DNA of 64,000 nucleotides from Saccharopolyspora galaxeae (GCF_016526145.1 NZ_JADDUE010000001.1:682001-746000); one strand, 5' to 3'; numbered from the stretch's first letter, positions 42,980 through 52,209 are shown. Program-made: numbers and translations. Notes: generated by a model from the sequence alone, not told the origin.

Positions 42980-44092
42980 GTGCCCGGTCCCGTCCTGATC
43001 GCGCCGGACAAGTTCAAGGGGTCGTTGACCGCCCCGGGTGTCGCGGACGCGCTGGCCGCAGGGATGCCCGGGATCGAGGTGCGGCGGACGCCGGTCGCCG
43101 ACGGCGGCGACGGAACCGTGCAGGCCGCGCTCGCCGCCGGTTACAAGTCGGTGCCGGTGCGGGTGACCGGGCCGGTCGGCACCCCGATCGGCACCGAGAT
43201 CGCGGTGCAGGGGGACACCGCCGTGATCGAACTCGCCGGGGCCTCCGGTCTGGCGCTGCTGCCGCAGCGCGAGCTCGCGCCGATGACCGCCTCCAGCTTC
43301 GGCACCGGTGAGCTGGTCCGCGCGGCGCTGGACGCGGGCGCTCGCAAGATCGTGATCGGGGTCGGCGGCAGCGCCTGCACCGACGGCGGCGCGGGCATGA
43401 TCGCCGCGCTCGGCGCCCGGCTGCTGGCCGACGCGGGCAAACCGCTGCCGCCCGGCGGCGGGGGACTGGTGGAACTGGCCTCGGTCGACCTCGGCGGGCT
43501 GGACCCGCGGGTGGCCGAAGCCGAGATCACCCTGGCGTCCGATGTGGACAATCCGCTGCTCGGGGAGCACGGTGCCGCGCACGTGTACGGGCCGCAGAAG
43601 GGTGCCGATCCCACCCAGGTCCGGCTGCTGGATTCCGCGCTGAAGAGCTGGTCGCGAGCGGTGACCCGCGCGGGCGGGGAAGACGTGGCCCAGCAGGAAG
43701 GCGCCGGTGCGGCAGGCGGCGTCGGCTACGCGGCGATGGCGGTGCTCGGTGCGCGGCAGCGTTCCGGCGCGGACCTGGTGCTCGAGCTCGTCGGATTCGA
43801 CTCGGCGCTGCCGGGATCCGCGCTGGTCATCACGGGTGAGGGCGCGCTGGACGAGCAGACGCTGCACGGCAAGGCGCCGTCGGTGGTGGCAGGCCGGGCC
43901 GCCGCGGCAGGCGTGCCGGTGGTCGCGGTCGCGGGCCGGTGCGTGCTGACGCCGGAGCGGCTGCGTGAAGCCGGGTTCGCCGACGTGCACGCGCTCACCG
44001 ACATCGAACCGGACCCGCAGCGCTGCATCCGCGACGCCGCATCGCTGCTGCCCGAACTGGCCCGCCGCATCGCCGCGAACTGGCTCGGCTGA
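42980..44092 (+). CDS. glxK: Glycerate kinase (GarK/GlxK family)
   Basis: A 370-residue enzyme phosphorylating glycerate to 2-phosphoglycerate. It opens with LIAPDKFKGSLTA, followed by RRTPVADGGDGT, GVGGSACTDGG and the ITGEGALDEQTLHGKAP block that define the family. GTG 42980 follows GAGGAGAGC. In bacteria this kinase completes use of glyoxylate derived from allantoin through tartronate semialdehyde, consistent with the adjacent urate and allantoin genes. Glyoxylate carboligase and the reductase are not in this window. Confidence 0.94.
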   Translation: MPGPVLIAPDKFKGSLTAPGVADALAAGMPGIEVRRTPVADGGDGTVQAALAAGYKSVPVRVTGPVGTPIGTEIAVQGDTAVIELAGASGLALLPQRELAPMTASSFGTGELVRAALDAGARKIVIGVGGSACTDGGAGMIAALGARLLADAGKPLPPGGGGLVELASVDLGGLDPRVAEAEITLASDVDNPLLGEHGAAHVYGPQKGADPTQVRLLDSALKSWSRAVTRAGGEDVAQQEGAGAAGGVGYAAMAVLGARQRSGADLVLELVGFDSALPGSALVITGEGALDEQTLHGKAPSVVAGRAAAAGVPVVAVAGRCVLTPERLREAGFADVHALTDIEPDPQRCIRDAASLLPELARRIAANWLG

Positions 44093-44188
44093 GAATCCCG
44101 GTCGCGCTGGCCGCTGCGAAGAGATCGCGGACCGCGGCGAACGCCGGAGCGAGCACCCTAGGCTGGGGGCGATGGGGAGGAGTGCGCG

Positions 44189-44830
44189 GTGACCGAGGCG
44201 GCGAAGGTTCCGTTGCGGGACCAGGTCCGGCGGGCGTTGCAGGACCGGATCAGCGAAGGCGCGCTGCGGCCCGGCGACCGCCTCTACGAGCAGGAGATCG
44301 CCGCCGAGTTCGGCATTTCCCGGGTTCCGGTGCGCGAGGCCATTCGCATGTTGCAGAGCGAAGGGCTCGTCGAGGTGCAGCCGAACCGGCGCGGGGTGTT
44401 CGTGCGCAGCCTGGACCGCAGGCAGGTCGAGGAGCTGTTCGACGTGCGCGAGGCGCTGGAGGGGCTGGCGGCGCGGCTGGCCGCGAACCGCGCTTCGCAG
44501 GCCGAGGTGCAGCGGCTCGGCGAGCTGGCCGGGCGGTCGCGGCAGGCGTGGCAGGACTCCGACACCGACGCGATGTCGGCGGCGAACACCGAGTTCCACG
44601 ACCGGCTGGTCGCGTTGTCCGGGAACGAACTGCTGGCCTCCATGTTGGAGCCGCTGCACGGCAGGCTCGCGTGGCTGTTCCGGCTGAACCTGGAGCCGCA
44701 GCGGGTGTGCGGGGAGCACGCCGAGCTGCACGCGGCGATCGCCGCCGGGGACGCCGATCGCGCCGCGGAGCTGGCGCTCGGCCACGTGCGCGCCAGCCGC
44801 GCCATGGTTCTGGAGCGAATGCTGTTCTGA
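44189..44830 (+). CDS. GntR-family (FadR/FCD type) regulator
   Basis: A 213-residue protein: winged HTH (LRDQVRRALQDRISEGALRPGDRL with GISRVPVREAIRMLQSEGLVEV) and an FCD effector domain with metal-binding-type residues (ASEFHDRLV-like NTEFHDRLV, HAELHAAI). It lies 97 bp after glycerate kinase and 330 bp before allantoinase, both in the same direction, and likely regulates one of them. A palindromic operator overlaps the allantoinase promoter. Confidence 0.9.
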   Translation: MTEAAKVPLRDQVRRALQDRISEGALRPGDRLYEQEIAAEFGISRVPVREAIRMLQSEGLVEVQPNRRGVFVRSLDRRQVEELFDVREALEGLAARLAANRASQAEVQRLGELAGRSRQAWQDSDTDAMSAANTEFHDRLVALSGNELLASMLEPLHGRLAWLFRLNLEPQRVCGEHAELHAAIAAGDADRAAELALGHVRASRAMVLERMLF

Positions 44831-45011
44831 ACCGGCCCGCCCGGGAGCCGGATGAAGGACCTCTTCGCTCCCTCTGCCCGGTGGACGGACCCCTCGTGCT
44901 CTGCGCGGGGCGGGTGTCGCGTCGGTGTGTCGGCGGTGCGCGGGGTTCGGGAGTGAAGGGGTCGTTCGTTCCATTCGGCCGAAGGGGACCTTCGCTCCGG
45001 ACGGGCGGCGG
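44831..45011. repeat. Variant palindromic repeats upstream of allB
   Basis: The stretch between the GntR stop and the allB promoter has no gene. At 44951-44997 a 47-bp hairpin reads GAGTGAAGGGGTC ... GGACCTTCGCTC, a sister of the 51-bp palindrome with AAGG in place of AACGG. A shorter relative, GGATGAAGGACC ... TTCGCTCC, begins at 44849. Confidence 0.6.
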
Positions 45012-45060
45012 TTGACCCGGAGGGAACGGCGCTCTAGCTTCGTATACCGAAACGTATACG
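45012..45060 (+). promoter_or_regulatory. Allantoinase promoter with palindromic operator
   Basis: TTGACC (45012-45017) and TAGCTT (45035-45040) are 17 bp apart. Directly after comes CGTATAC-CGAAAC-GTATACG (45041-45060), a perfect 7-bp dyad covering the expected transcription start. Repression by the upstream GntR protein or the distant IclR protein is plausible. Confidence 0.72.
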
Positions 45061-45156
45061 TCGCGGGGCGGCTGGCCGGCAGGGCCGCGCAAGCCGCCGC
45101 GGGCTTGACCAAGAGCAACACCTTGTTGCGACCATCCCGACGGTGAGGAGGCCGGT

Positions 45157-46500
45157 GTGACCGAGCAGTTCGACGTGGTCTTCCGGGCGCGGCGGATGAT
45201 CGGCCCGCGCGGGGAAGCGCCGGGCAGCCTCGCCGTTCGCGACGGCCGGATCGCCGCCGTCGAAGCCTTCGACGCGGCACTGCCCGCCGAGCGCACCGTG
45301 GAACTCGCTGAGGACGAAGCGCTGCTGCCCGGCCTCGTCGACACCCACGTGCACGTCAACGACCCCGGCCGCACCGAGTGGGAAGGCTTCGCCACCGCCA
45401 CCCGGGCCGCCGCGGAAGGCGGCATCACCACGCTCGTCGACATGCCGCTGAACAGCCTCCCGCCCACCGTCGACACCGAATCCCTCGACGTGAAGCGGAA
45501 AACCGCCCGCGATCAGGTGCACATCGACGTCGGTTTCTGGGGCGGCGCGATCCCCGGCAACCGCGAGCGGCTGCACGGGCTGCACGAGGCCGGGGTGTTC
45601 GGCTTCAAGTGCTTCCTGCTGCATTCCGGGGTGGACGAGTTCCCGCCGCTGAACTCCGAAGAACTCGTCGAAGCACTGACCGAGCTGGCCACCGACGACG
45701 CGCTGATGATCGTGCACGCGGAGAACTCCGAGGCCATCGACCACGCCCCGAGCGCGCACGGCGAGCACTACGGCGACTTCCTGGCCTCCCGGCCGCGCAG
45801 CGCGGAGAACGCCGCCATCGCGCAGGTCCTGGATCTCGCGCGGCGCATCGGCGGCCGGGTGCACATCCTGCACCTGTCCTCTTCGGACGCACTGTCGATG
45901 ATCGCTTCGGCGAAGGCGGACGGAGTCCGGGTGACCGTCGAGACCTGCCCGCACTACCTGTGCTTCACCTCCGAGGAGATCCCGGACGGCGCGACCCAGT
46001 TCAAGTGCTGCCCGCCGATCCGCGAAGCGCAGAACCGGGAAGCGCTCTGGCGCGGGCTCGCCGACGGAACGATCGACTGCATCGTCAGCGACCACTCGCC
46101 GTGCACCCCGGAGCTGAAACGGCTCGACATCGGGGACTTCGGCGTCGCGTGGGGCGGCGTTTCCAGCCTCCAGCTCGGGCTCTCCGCGATCTGGACGCAG
46201 GCGCGGTTGCGCGGGCACGGGCTCAGCGACGTCGTGCGGTGGATGGCCGGTCGCACCTCGGAGATCGCCGGACTGAACCGGAAGGGCTCGCTGGCGGTCG
46301 GCGCCGACGCGGACCTGTGCGTGTTCGCGCCGGACGACGCCTTCGTGGTCGACGCCGCCGCGTTGCAGCACCGCAACCCGGTCTCCGCTTATCACGACCG
46401 CGCGCTCGCCGGGCGGGTGCGCCAAACCTGGCTGCGCGGCAACCGGATCGACGTCACCGGACCGCCGCGGGGGACGCTGCTGGGCCGCGGAGAGTCCTGA
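45157..46500 (+). CDS. allB: Allantoinase
   Basis: A 447-residue amidohydrolase opening allantoin to allantoate. Metal and catalytic sites: [17 protein letters not shown] (two His), the carbamylated Lys in [25 protein letters not shown] and [11 protein letters not shown] (Asp). GTG 45157 follows GAGGAGGCC. With uricase, uraH and uraD this takes urate as far as allantoate; allantoicase is not in the window. Followed by about 260 bp without genes, with a short GGGCCggaGGCCC hairpin at 46577-46589. Confidence 0.96.
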   Translation: MTEQFDVVFRARRMIGPRGEAPGSLAVRDGRIAAVEAFDAALPAERTVELAEDEALLPGLVDTHVHVNDPGRTEWEGFATATRAAAEGGITTLVDMPLNSLPPTVDTESLDVKRKTARDQVHIDVGFWGGAIPGNRERLHGLHEAGVFGFKCFLLHSGVDEFPPLNSEELVEALTELATDDALMIVHAENSEAIDHAPSAHGEHYGDFLASRPRSAENAAIAQVLDLARRIGGRVHILHLSSSDALSMIASAKADGVRVTVETCPHYLCFTSEEIPDGATQFKCCPPIREAQNREALWRGLADGTIDCIVSDHSPCTPELKRLDIGDFGVAWGGVSSLQLGLSAIWTQARLRGHGLSDVVRWMAGRTSEIAGLNRKGSLAVGADADLCVFAPDDAFVVDAAALQHRNPVSAYHDRALAGRVRQTWLRGNRIDVTGPPRGTLLGRGES

Positions 46501-46763
46501 CCGCGACCGTGTCTTGCGAGAGCTTCGTGCAGACCGACGCTGAACGCCGGGCCCATCGGCGTTAGCGGAGTCGCTCGGGCCGGAGGCCCGGTGTCCGCAG
46601 CCTCGGAACAGCAGGCGCATGTGCTGCGTGGTGCGTTCCTGCTCCGCTGGCAACGCGTGGTTCGGCAGCAGCATCCGCAGCTCGGGCGGGCCGGGTGCGC
46701 CCCGCATCCCTGCCGAGCACCCGTCGACCGGCGGTGACCAGGCTTGACGTAATCTGCAGTGCT
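46501..46763. other. Gap between allB and tsaB (right edge of island 1)
   Basis: About 260 bp with no acceptable gene. TAATCT (46750-46755) lies about 9 bp before the tsaB GTG and could be a -10 box for a leaderless transcript. This would give the displaced tsaB-rimI-tsaD genes their own promoter. Confidence 0.4.
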
Positions 46764-47528
46764 GTGCTCGTCATCGCGCTGGACACCTCGACGCCCGCGG
46801 TCACCGCGGGACTGGTCGCCCTGGACGGCGGCGGGCCGCGGCCCCTCGCGCAACGTGTGACGATCAACGCGCGGGCGCACGGTGAGCTGCTCACCCCGCA
46901 CCTGATGGCCGCGGTCGCCGAAGCCGGCCACCAGCTCTCCGACGCCGACGCGGTCGTCGTCGGCTCCGGACCCGGACCGTTCACCGGGCTGCGCGCGGGC
47001 ATGGTCACCGCGGGCGCTCTCGGGCACGCCCTGGACGTGCCGGTGCATCCGGTGTGCAGCCTCGACGCGATCGCTGCCGCGGTACCCGGCGCGACCCCGG
47101 ACGCGGGCGCGATCGCCGACATCGGCGAACCCGGGGCCGCCGTGGCGGGCGCGACCGGCGGGATGCGGCTGCTGGTCGCCACCGATGCGCGCCGCAAGGA
47201 GGTCTACTGGGCCGCCTACGGCAGCGACCGCTCCCGGCTGACCGGCCCGCACGTGCACCGCCCGCAGGACGTGCCCGCCGAGATCGACGGGCTCGACCTG
47301 GACCACGCGGCCGGGACGATGGCCGCCGAGCACCGCGACAGCTTCGGGCTCGACGTGCTGGAACCGCAGCATCCGACGCCGACCGGGCTGGTCGCGGCCG
47401 CCCGCGGTGAAGTGCTCTCCGGCGCCGAACCGCTCCCGCTGGTGCCGATGTACCTGCGGCGCCCGGACGCCGCAGCGCCCGCACCGCGCAAGCAGGTCAG
47501 CCCGGTGGATTCGGGAGGCACGCCGTGA
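46764..47528 (+). CDS. tsaB: tRNA t6A biosynthesis protein TsaB
   Basis: A 254-residue ASKHA-fold protein, scaffold partner of TsaD and TsaE. It shows VIALDTSTPAVTAGL at the N-terminus, VVVGSGPGPFTGLRAGMVTA near residue 75 and ATDARRKEVYWA near 140. GTG 46764 places the family's first strand at residue 2. Its stop overlaps the rimI start (GTGA). Confidence 0.95.
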   Translation: MLVIALDTSTPAVTAGLVALDGGGPRPLAQRVTINARAHGELLTPHLMAAVAEAGHQLSDADAVVVGSGPGPFTGLRAGMVTAGALGHALDVPVHPVCSLDAIAAAVPGATPDAGAIADIGEPGAAVAGATGGMRLLVATDARRKEVYWAAYGSDRSRLTGPHVHRPQDVPAEIDGLDLDHAAGTMAAEHRDSFGLDVLEPQHPTPTGLVAAARGEVLSGAEPLPLVPMYLRRPDAAAPAPRKQVSPVDSGGTP

Positions 47529-48013
47529 GCGGGCCGTTCGTGGCGAAGCTGCGCCGCCGCGACCTGAAGCGCTGCGCCGAGCTGGAGCAGGTGCTGTTCC
47601 CCGGCGACGATCCGTGGTCGCTCGCCTCGTTCACCTCGGAACTCGACCGCGGCCACCTCTATTTCGGCGCCTACGACGGCGAGGTGCTGATCGGCTACGC
47701 GGGCCTGGCGCTGACCGGGCGCCCGCCGGAAGCCGAGGTGCACACCATCGGCGTCGACCCGGACCACCAGCGCCGCGGCGTCGGCCGGGCGCTGCTGCTG
47801 CGGCTGCTGTCCCGCGCCGATGAGCAGCGCGCCACGACGTTCCTCGAAGTGCGCACCGACAACGAACCGGCGATCGAGATGTACCGGGCGCACGGCTTCG
47901 AGATCGTCGGCCTGCGCAGGCGCTACTACCAGCCCTCCGGCGCCGACGCGCACACCATGCGCCGCCCGCCGCTGGGCGAACCGGAACACCAGGAGGGAGG
48001 TGGCCCGGAATGA
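47525..48013 (+). CDS. rimI: Ribosomal protein alanine N-acetyltransferase
   Basis: A 162-residue GNAT acetyltransferase. The acetyl-CoA loop [10 protein letters not shown] follows the strand [11 protein letters not shown], and the end carries [29 protein letters not shown], the RimI signature. RimI acetylates the N-terminal alanine of S18 in E. coli and has a broader role in mycobacteria. It is coupled to tsaB before and tsaD after (four-base overlaps). Confidence 0.94.
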   Translation: MSGPFVAKLRRRDLKRCAELEQVLFPGDDPWSLASFTSELDRGHLYFGAYDGEVLIGYAGLALTGRPPEAEVHTIGVDPDHQRRGVGRALLLRLLSRADEQRATTFLEVRTDNEPAIEMYRAHGFEIVGLRRRYYQPSGADAHTMRRPPLGEPEHQEGGGPE

Positions 48014-49083
48014 CCGCCACCGACCGGATCGTGCTCGGCATCGAGAGCTCCTGCGACGAAACCGGCGTCGGGCTGGTGCGCCTCGGCCCGGACGGTTCGG
48101 TGAGCCTGCTGGCGGACGCGGTCGCGTCCAGCGTCGACGAGCACGCCCGCTTCGGCGGGGTGGTGCCGGAGATCGCCAGCCGTGCGCACTTGGCCGCGAT
48201 GGCGCCCACGATGCGCCGCGCGCTGGACGAATCCGGCCTCGGTCTGTCCGATGTGGACGCTATCGCGGTGACAGCCGGACCCGGCCTGGCCGGAGCGCTG
48301 ATGGTCGGGGTCGCCGCGGCCAAGGCCTACTCGGCCGCGCTGGGCGTGCCGCTCTACGGCGTCAACCACCTCGCCGGGCACGTCGCCGTGGACACCCTGC
48401 AGCACGGGCCGCTGCCCAAGCGCTGCCTGGCGATGCTGGTCTCCGGCGGGCACACCCAGCTGCTGCTGGTGGAAGGCGTCGCCGAGAGCATCACGCAGAT
48501 CGGCTCCACCATCGACGACGCGGCGGGGGAGGCGTACGACAAGGTCGCCCGCATCCTCGACCTGCCTTACCCGGGCGGGCCGCCGATCGACAAGATGGCG
48601 CGGGAGGGCTCCGCGGACGCGATCGAGTTCCCGCGCGGGCTGACCGGGCCGCGGGATTCGCGGCACGATTTCTCCTTCTCCGGGCTGAAAACGGCGGTGG
48701 CCCGGTGGGTCGAGCACGAGCAGCGGGCCGGGCGGGAAGTGCCGGTCGCCGACGTGTGCGCCTCGTTCCAGGAGGCGGTGGCCGACGTGCTCACCTCGAA
48801 GGCGGTGCGCGCGGCCGACGAGCTCGGCGTGGACACGGTGGTCATTTCCGGTGGCGTTGCGGCGAATTCGCGGCTGGCCGCGCTGGCCGCGGAGCGCTGC
48901 GCTGCCGCCGGGCTCGCGCTGCGCGTGCCGAAACCCCGGCTGTGCACCGACAACGGCGCGATGATCGCCGCGCTCGGCGCGCACGTGCTGGCCTCCGGCG
49001 CGCGACCGTCCCCGCTGGACATCTCCGCGAACCCCGGCCTGCCGGTCGACACCATCAACCTCCCCGCACACCACCAGGAGTGA
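48010..49083 (+). CDS. tsaD: tRNA t6A threonylcarbamoyltransferase TsaD
   Basis: A 357-residue ASKHA-fold enzyme attaching threonylcarbamoyl to A37 of ANN-decoding tRNAs. It has [12 protein letters not shown], the metal-binding NHLAGHVA (HxxxH), LVSGGHTQL and [14 protein letters not shown]. Its TGA stop is the TGA of the 51-bp palindrome (GAGTGAACGG), which begins at the last sense codon. This is a second case of the repeat fixing a C-terminus. Confidence 0.96.
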   Translation: MTATDRIVLGIESSCDETGVGLVRLGPDGSVSLLADAVASSVDEHARFGGVVPEIASRAHLAAMAPTMRRALDESGLGLSDVDAIAVTAGPGLAGALMVGVAAAKAYSAALGVPLYGVNHLAGHVAVDTLQHGPLPKRCLAMLVSGGHTQLLLVEGVAESITQIGSTIDDAAGEAYDKVARILDLPYPGGPPIDKMAREGSADAIEFPRGLTGPRDSRHDFSFSGLKTAVARWVEHEQRAGREVPVADVCASFQEAVADVLTSKAVRAADELGVDTVVISGGVAANSRLAALAAERCAAAGLALRVPKPRLCTDNGAMIAALGAHVLASGARPSPLDISANPGLPVDTINLPAHHQE

Positions 49084-49238
49084 ACGGACCGCTCGTCCCA
49101 CTAGATTGGTCGAACGGTCCGTTCGCTCAAATACATCGGCCCATGCCGACACGCCCGCGCGCCACTCGGCCAGGGCAACGGAGATCGGAGTGAACGGCCT
49201 GCTCGTCCCACTAGATTGGACCAACGGTCCGTTCGCTC
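49078..49238. repeat. Tandem 110-bp repeat units with 51-bp palindromes after tsaD
   Basis: Intact hairpins lie at 49078-49128 and 49188-49238, starting exactly 110 bp apart. The 21-bp companion motif (GCCGACACGCCCGCGCGCCAC) at 49145 sits 43 bp before the second, the same offset as in the nnr-alr gap. Both loops contain CTCGTCCCACTAGATTGG. Confidence 0.85.
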
Positions 49239-49247
49239 GGCGGCGGT

Positions 49248-49676
49248 TCAGCTGATCGAGCGGCCCGCGTACTCGGGGGCGGGCTCGATGGCCGCGGTGA
49301 TCCGGTCGGCGACGTCGTCCGGGAACGGGACCGCGCGGTCGGAGCCGACGTGCAGCGCAACGACCTCCTCGGTGGCGCGCAGCACGCCGTCCACGGTCAT
49401 CTCGTGGCACAGCAAGAGCTTCTTCGCACCGCCGCCGACGATCCGGGACGTGACGACCATGTCCGCATCCGGGCCGACTTCCCGCAGGTACCGCACGTGC
49501 GCTTCGACGGTGTAGAGCGAATGCCCGGTCGTGGCGCGGTATGCGGCGTCCAAACCGATCCGCTCCATCACCGCGTCCGTGGCGAACCCGAACACCAGCA
49601 CGTAGTACGCCTCGCTGAGGTGCCCGTTGTAGTCGATCCACTCCGGACGGACTTGCTGCCGCAGCTGCCAGCTCAC
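49248..49676 (-). CDS. cdhB: Betainyl-CoA-type thioesterase
   Basis: A 142-residue hot-dog-fold thioesterase: VRPEWIDYNGHLSEAYYVLVF (the catalytic Asp/His region of the 4-hydroxybenzoyl-CoA thioesterase type), HVRYLREV and the central DMVVTSRIV strand. GTG 49676 overlaps the carnitine dehydrogenase stop. In Pseudomonas the third carnitine-catabolism protein is a betainyl-CoA thioesterase, and this gene's place behind cdhC-cdhA supports that assignment. Confidence 0.82.
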   Translation of the reverse strand: MSWQLRQQVRPEWIDYNGHLSEAYYVLVFGFATDAVMERIGLDAAYRATTGHSLYTVEAHVRYLREVGPDADMVVTSRIVGGGAKKLLLCHEMTVDGVLRATEEVVALHVGSDRAVPFPDDVADRITAAIEPAPEYAGRSIS

Positions 49677-50602
49677 GAACCCTCCCGCACTTCCCGCACC
49701 GCCCGCAGCACCGCGATCACCGCGCGGTCCCGCTCGGCGACGAGTTCGGAGATGTCCCGGCCGTCCTCTTCGGCGCAGCCCTGAATCATCCGTTCCCGCA
49801 GGTCGTCGGTGAGTTCCGGAGCTTCCAGCCGGGTCCACGGCGACTTCAGCGACGGCCCGAACTGGTCGAGCATGTGCGCCATCCCGCCTTCACCGCCAGC
49901 GAGGTGGAAGGTCAGGCACGGCCCGAAAAGCGGCCACCGCAACCCCGGGCCTTCGGTGATCGAGGCGTCGATCTGCGCGACCGTCGCCTCGCCCTCGGCC
50001 ACCATGTGCAGCGCTTCCCGCCACAGCGCCTCTTGCAGCCGGTTGGCGATGAAACCCGGCACCTCGCGGTCCATCGTGATCACCGACTTGCCCGCCGCCT
50101 CGAAGAAGCGCGAAGCGTGCTCGACGGCCCACCGCTCGGTGCGCTCGCCGCCCACGACCTCGACCAGCGGGATCAGGTACGGCGGGTTGAACGGATGCCC
50201 GACCACCAGGCGTTCCGGGGTGGCGCAGCGCTGCTGCATCTCGGTCATGCCGTACCCGGAGGTGGACGAGGAGATCACCACGCCGGCGGGCGTCGCGGCG
50301 TCGATGCGGGCCAGCAGGTCCTGCTTGATCTCCAGGTCCTCCGGCGCGCTCTCCTGCACGAAGTCCGCCCCGGCCACCGCCTCGTCCAGAGTGGACGCGA
50401 AGGTGAGGTCGTCCCGCGTCGCGCCATCGGCCAGGCCCAGCTCGGTCAGCGCAGGCCACGCGGCATCAACCAGCCGCCGCAGCCGCGGCCCGAAGTCCGG
50501 GTCCGGATCCCATGCGGTCACGCGGTATCCCCGCGCCAGGAAGTGCGCGACCCAGCCGCCGCCGATGACTCCGGCGCCGATGCACGCGACGTGCGGTGCC
50601 AT
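49673..50602 (-). CDS. cdhA: L-carnitine dehydrogenase
   Basis: A 309-residue 3-hydroxyacyl-CoA-dehydrogenase-fold enzyme. The Rossmann motif is GAGVIGGGW (residues 9-17). SSSTSGYGMTEMQ, VVGHPFNPPYLIPLVEVVGG and PGFIANRLQEALWREALHMV follow. The family includes carnitine dehydrogenase, which oxidises L-carnitine to 3-dehydrocarnitine with NAD. The ATG overlaps the end of the DUF849 gene (TGATG). Confidence 0.87.
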   Translation of the reverse strand: MAPHVACIGAGVIGGGWVAHFLARGYRVTAWDPDPDFGPRLRRLVDAAWPALTELGLADGATRDDLTFASTLDEAVAGADFVQESAPEDLEIKQDLLARIDAATPAGVVISSSTSGYGMTEMQQRCATPERLVVGHPFNPPYLIPLVEVVGGERTERWAVEHASRFFEAAGKSVITMDREVPGFIANRLQEALWREALHMVAEGEATVAQIDASITEGPGLRWPLFGPCLTFHLAGGEGGMAHMLDQFGPSLKSPWTRLEAPELTDDLRERMIQGCAEEDGRDISELVAERDRAVIAVLRAVREVREGS

Positions 50603-51489
50603 CAGGACCTCCGCTTCAGGCCGAGCTTGGCGCGCGCCTGGTCCGGAGTCGCCACCCGCGACCCCAAGCTCTCCACGATCGTCACCGCGCGCTCCACGAG
50701 CTGCGCGTTCGTGGCCTTCACACCCTTGCTCAGGTACAGGTTGTCCTCCAGCCCGACCCGGACCTGCCCGCCCAGCAGCGCCGACTGCGCCACCCACGGG
50801 AACTGGTTGCGGCCGATCGAGAAGCTCGCCCAGTTCGCGCCTTCCGGCAGCATCCGCACCATCGATTGCAGCAGCCCGGGGTCGGCCGGCGCGCCGTACG
50901 GAATTCCCATGCACAGCTGGAAAAGCGGCGGAGCGTCCAGCAGCCCTTCCTCGATCATCTTGGTGGCGAACCACAGCTGGCCGGTGTCGAAGATCTCCAG
51001 CTCCGGCTTGACGCCGAGCTCCTGGATCCGCTTCGCGCCCGCGCGCAGCATGTCCGGGGTGCTGATGTAGAGCTGGCTGCCCTCGCCGAAGTTCAGCGAA
51101 CCGCAGTCCATCGTGCAGATGTCCGGCAGCAGCTCCTCGACGTGCGGCAGCCGGTCCAACCCGTTGACCAGGTCGGTGCCGTCCACCGGCTTGAGCGGGT
51201 CGTCCTGGTCGATCACCAGGTCGCCGCCCATGCCCGCGGTCAGGTTGATCACGACGTCCACATCGGACTCGCGAATGCGGCGCACCACCTCGCGGTACAG
51301 CGGCACCTCGCGCGAACCCTGGCCGGTTTCCACGTCGCGCACGTGGATGTGCACCACGGCGGCGCCCGCGTTCGCGGCTTGCACCGCGGATTCGGCGATC
51401 TGCTCGGGACTCACCGGCACGTGCTCGCTCTTGCCCACCGTGTCGCCCGCGCCGGTCAGCGCGGCGGTGATGATCACTTCGTCGTTCAT
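50602..51489 (-). CDS. cdhC: Beta-keto acid cleavage enzyme (DUF849), dehydrocarnitine type
   Basis: A 295-residue TIM-barrel zinc enzyme (BKACE). [13 protein letters not shown] carries the metal-binding HxH, and [17 protein letters not shown] is the C-terminal signature. These enzymes transfer the acetyl part of a beta-keto acid to acetyl-CoA. With a carnitine dehydrogenase and thioesterase directly downstream, the substrate is most likely 3-dehydrocarnitine, releasing betainyl-CoA. First gene of a tightly coupled three-gene operon. Confidence 0.88.
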   Translation of the reverse strand: MNDEVIITAALTGAGDTVGKSEHVPVSPEQIAESAVQAANAGAAVVHIHVRDVETGQGSREVPLYREVVRRIRESDVDVVINLTAGMGGDLVIDQDDPLKPVDGTDLVNGLDRLPHVEELLPDICTMDCGSLNFGEGSQLYISTPDMLRAGAKRIQELGVKPELEIFDTGQLWFATKMIEEGLLDAPPLFQLCMGIPYGAPADPGLLQSMVRMLPEGANWASFSIGRNQFPWVAQSALLGGQVRVGLEDNLYLSKGVKATNAQLVERAVTIVESLGSRVATPDQARAKLGLKRRS

Positions 51490-51627
51490 GGCCCGGCCCC
51501 TTCCTCCGATCGAAGCCGGACGCTAGCAGTGGCGTTGCGGTAATCGCAATGGTCGAGACCCGTGGAAGGCATATTCAGACAGCAGAGGGAAATGCCACCC
51601 GAAGTTCTGATTGACCTGGGAGTCAGC

Positions 51628-52209
51628 TCAGTGGCTGCGCCAGAACGCCTTGGTGGTCGCCAGGAATTCACGCCGCGCGCCGCGCGCGGACACCCGCCGC
51701 AGCCCGTCGGCGGCCGCGTCGTGACCGACGCCGCAAGCGTCGATGCCCGCGCGGCGGCACAGCGCCACCGCCCGGCGCAGGTGGAACCGGGTGGTGACCA
51801 CGGTGACCGCGCGCAGCCCGAACACCTCCGCGGCACCGCGGCACGAGCACCACGTGTCCACACCGGACTCGTCCAGCAGCACCGCCGTGCGCGGAACTCC
51901 CCGCGACACGAGGAAATCCCGCATGACCACCGGTTCGCTGTACCCGCGCGACTCCGGGCTCCCGCTGACCAGCAGCTGCTCGACCAGCCCGGACCGGTAC
52001 AGGGCGAGCGCGACGTCCAGCCGCCCGGCCAATATCCGGCTGGGCCGCCCGTCCCAGCGCACCCCGGCGCCGAGCACCAGCGCCACCTCGGCGGGCGGCA
52101 CGTCGGCGAACGTGCGGATCCGGCCCGCGCTGCGCGCTCGGACCCAGACCGAGGGCAGGCCCGCCAGCCCGAGCGAGCCCGCCACCAGTAACCACCATCG
52201 CCAGCGCAC
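51628..52209 (-). CDS. DUF218/YdcF-SanA-family membrane protein
   Basis: A 193-residue protein. An N-terminal membrane anchor (WWLLVAGSLGLAGL) is followed by the DUF218 fold: VALVLGAGVRWDGRPS, SGSPESRGYSEPVVMRDFL and TVVTTRFHLRRAVALCRRAG. SanA/YdcF proteins affect envelope permeability; the reaction is unknown. GTG 52209 is preferred because it starts just before the anchor. Monocistronic, minus strand. Confidence 0.82.
   Translation of the reverse strand: MRWRWWLLVAGSLGLAGLPSVWVRARSAGRIRTFADVPPAEVALVLGAGVRWDGRPSRILAGRLDVALALYRSGLVEQLLVSGSPESRGYSEPVVMRDFLVSRGVPRTAVLLDESGVDTWCSCRGAAEVFGLRAVTVVTTRFHLRRAVALCRRAGIDACGVGHDAAADGLRRVSARGARREFLATTKAFWRSH

Noticed and set aside
46501-46763. Possible decayed gene between allB and tsaB
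   Set aside because: The minus-strand frame has no recognisable family and no start context. Recorded only as a gap.
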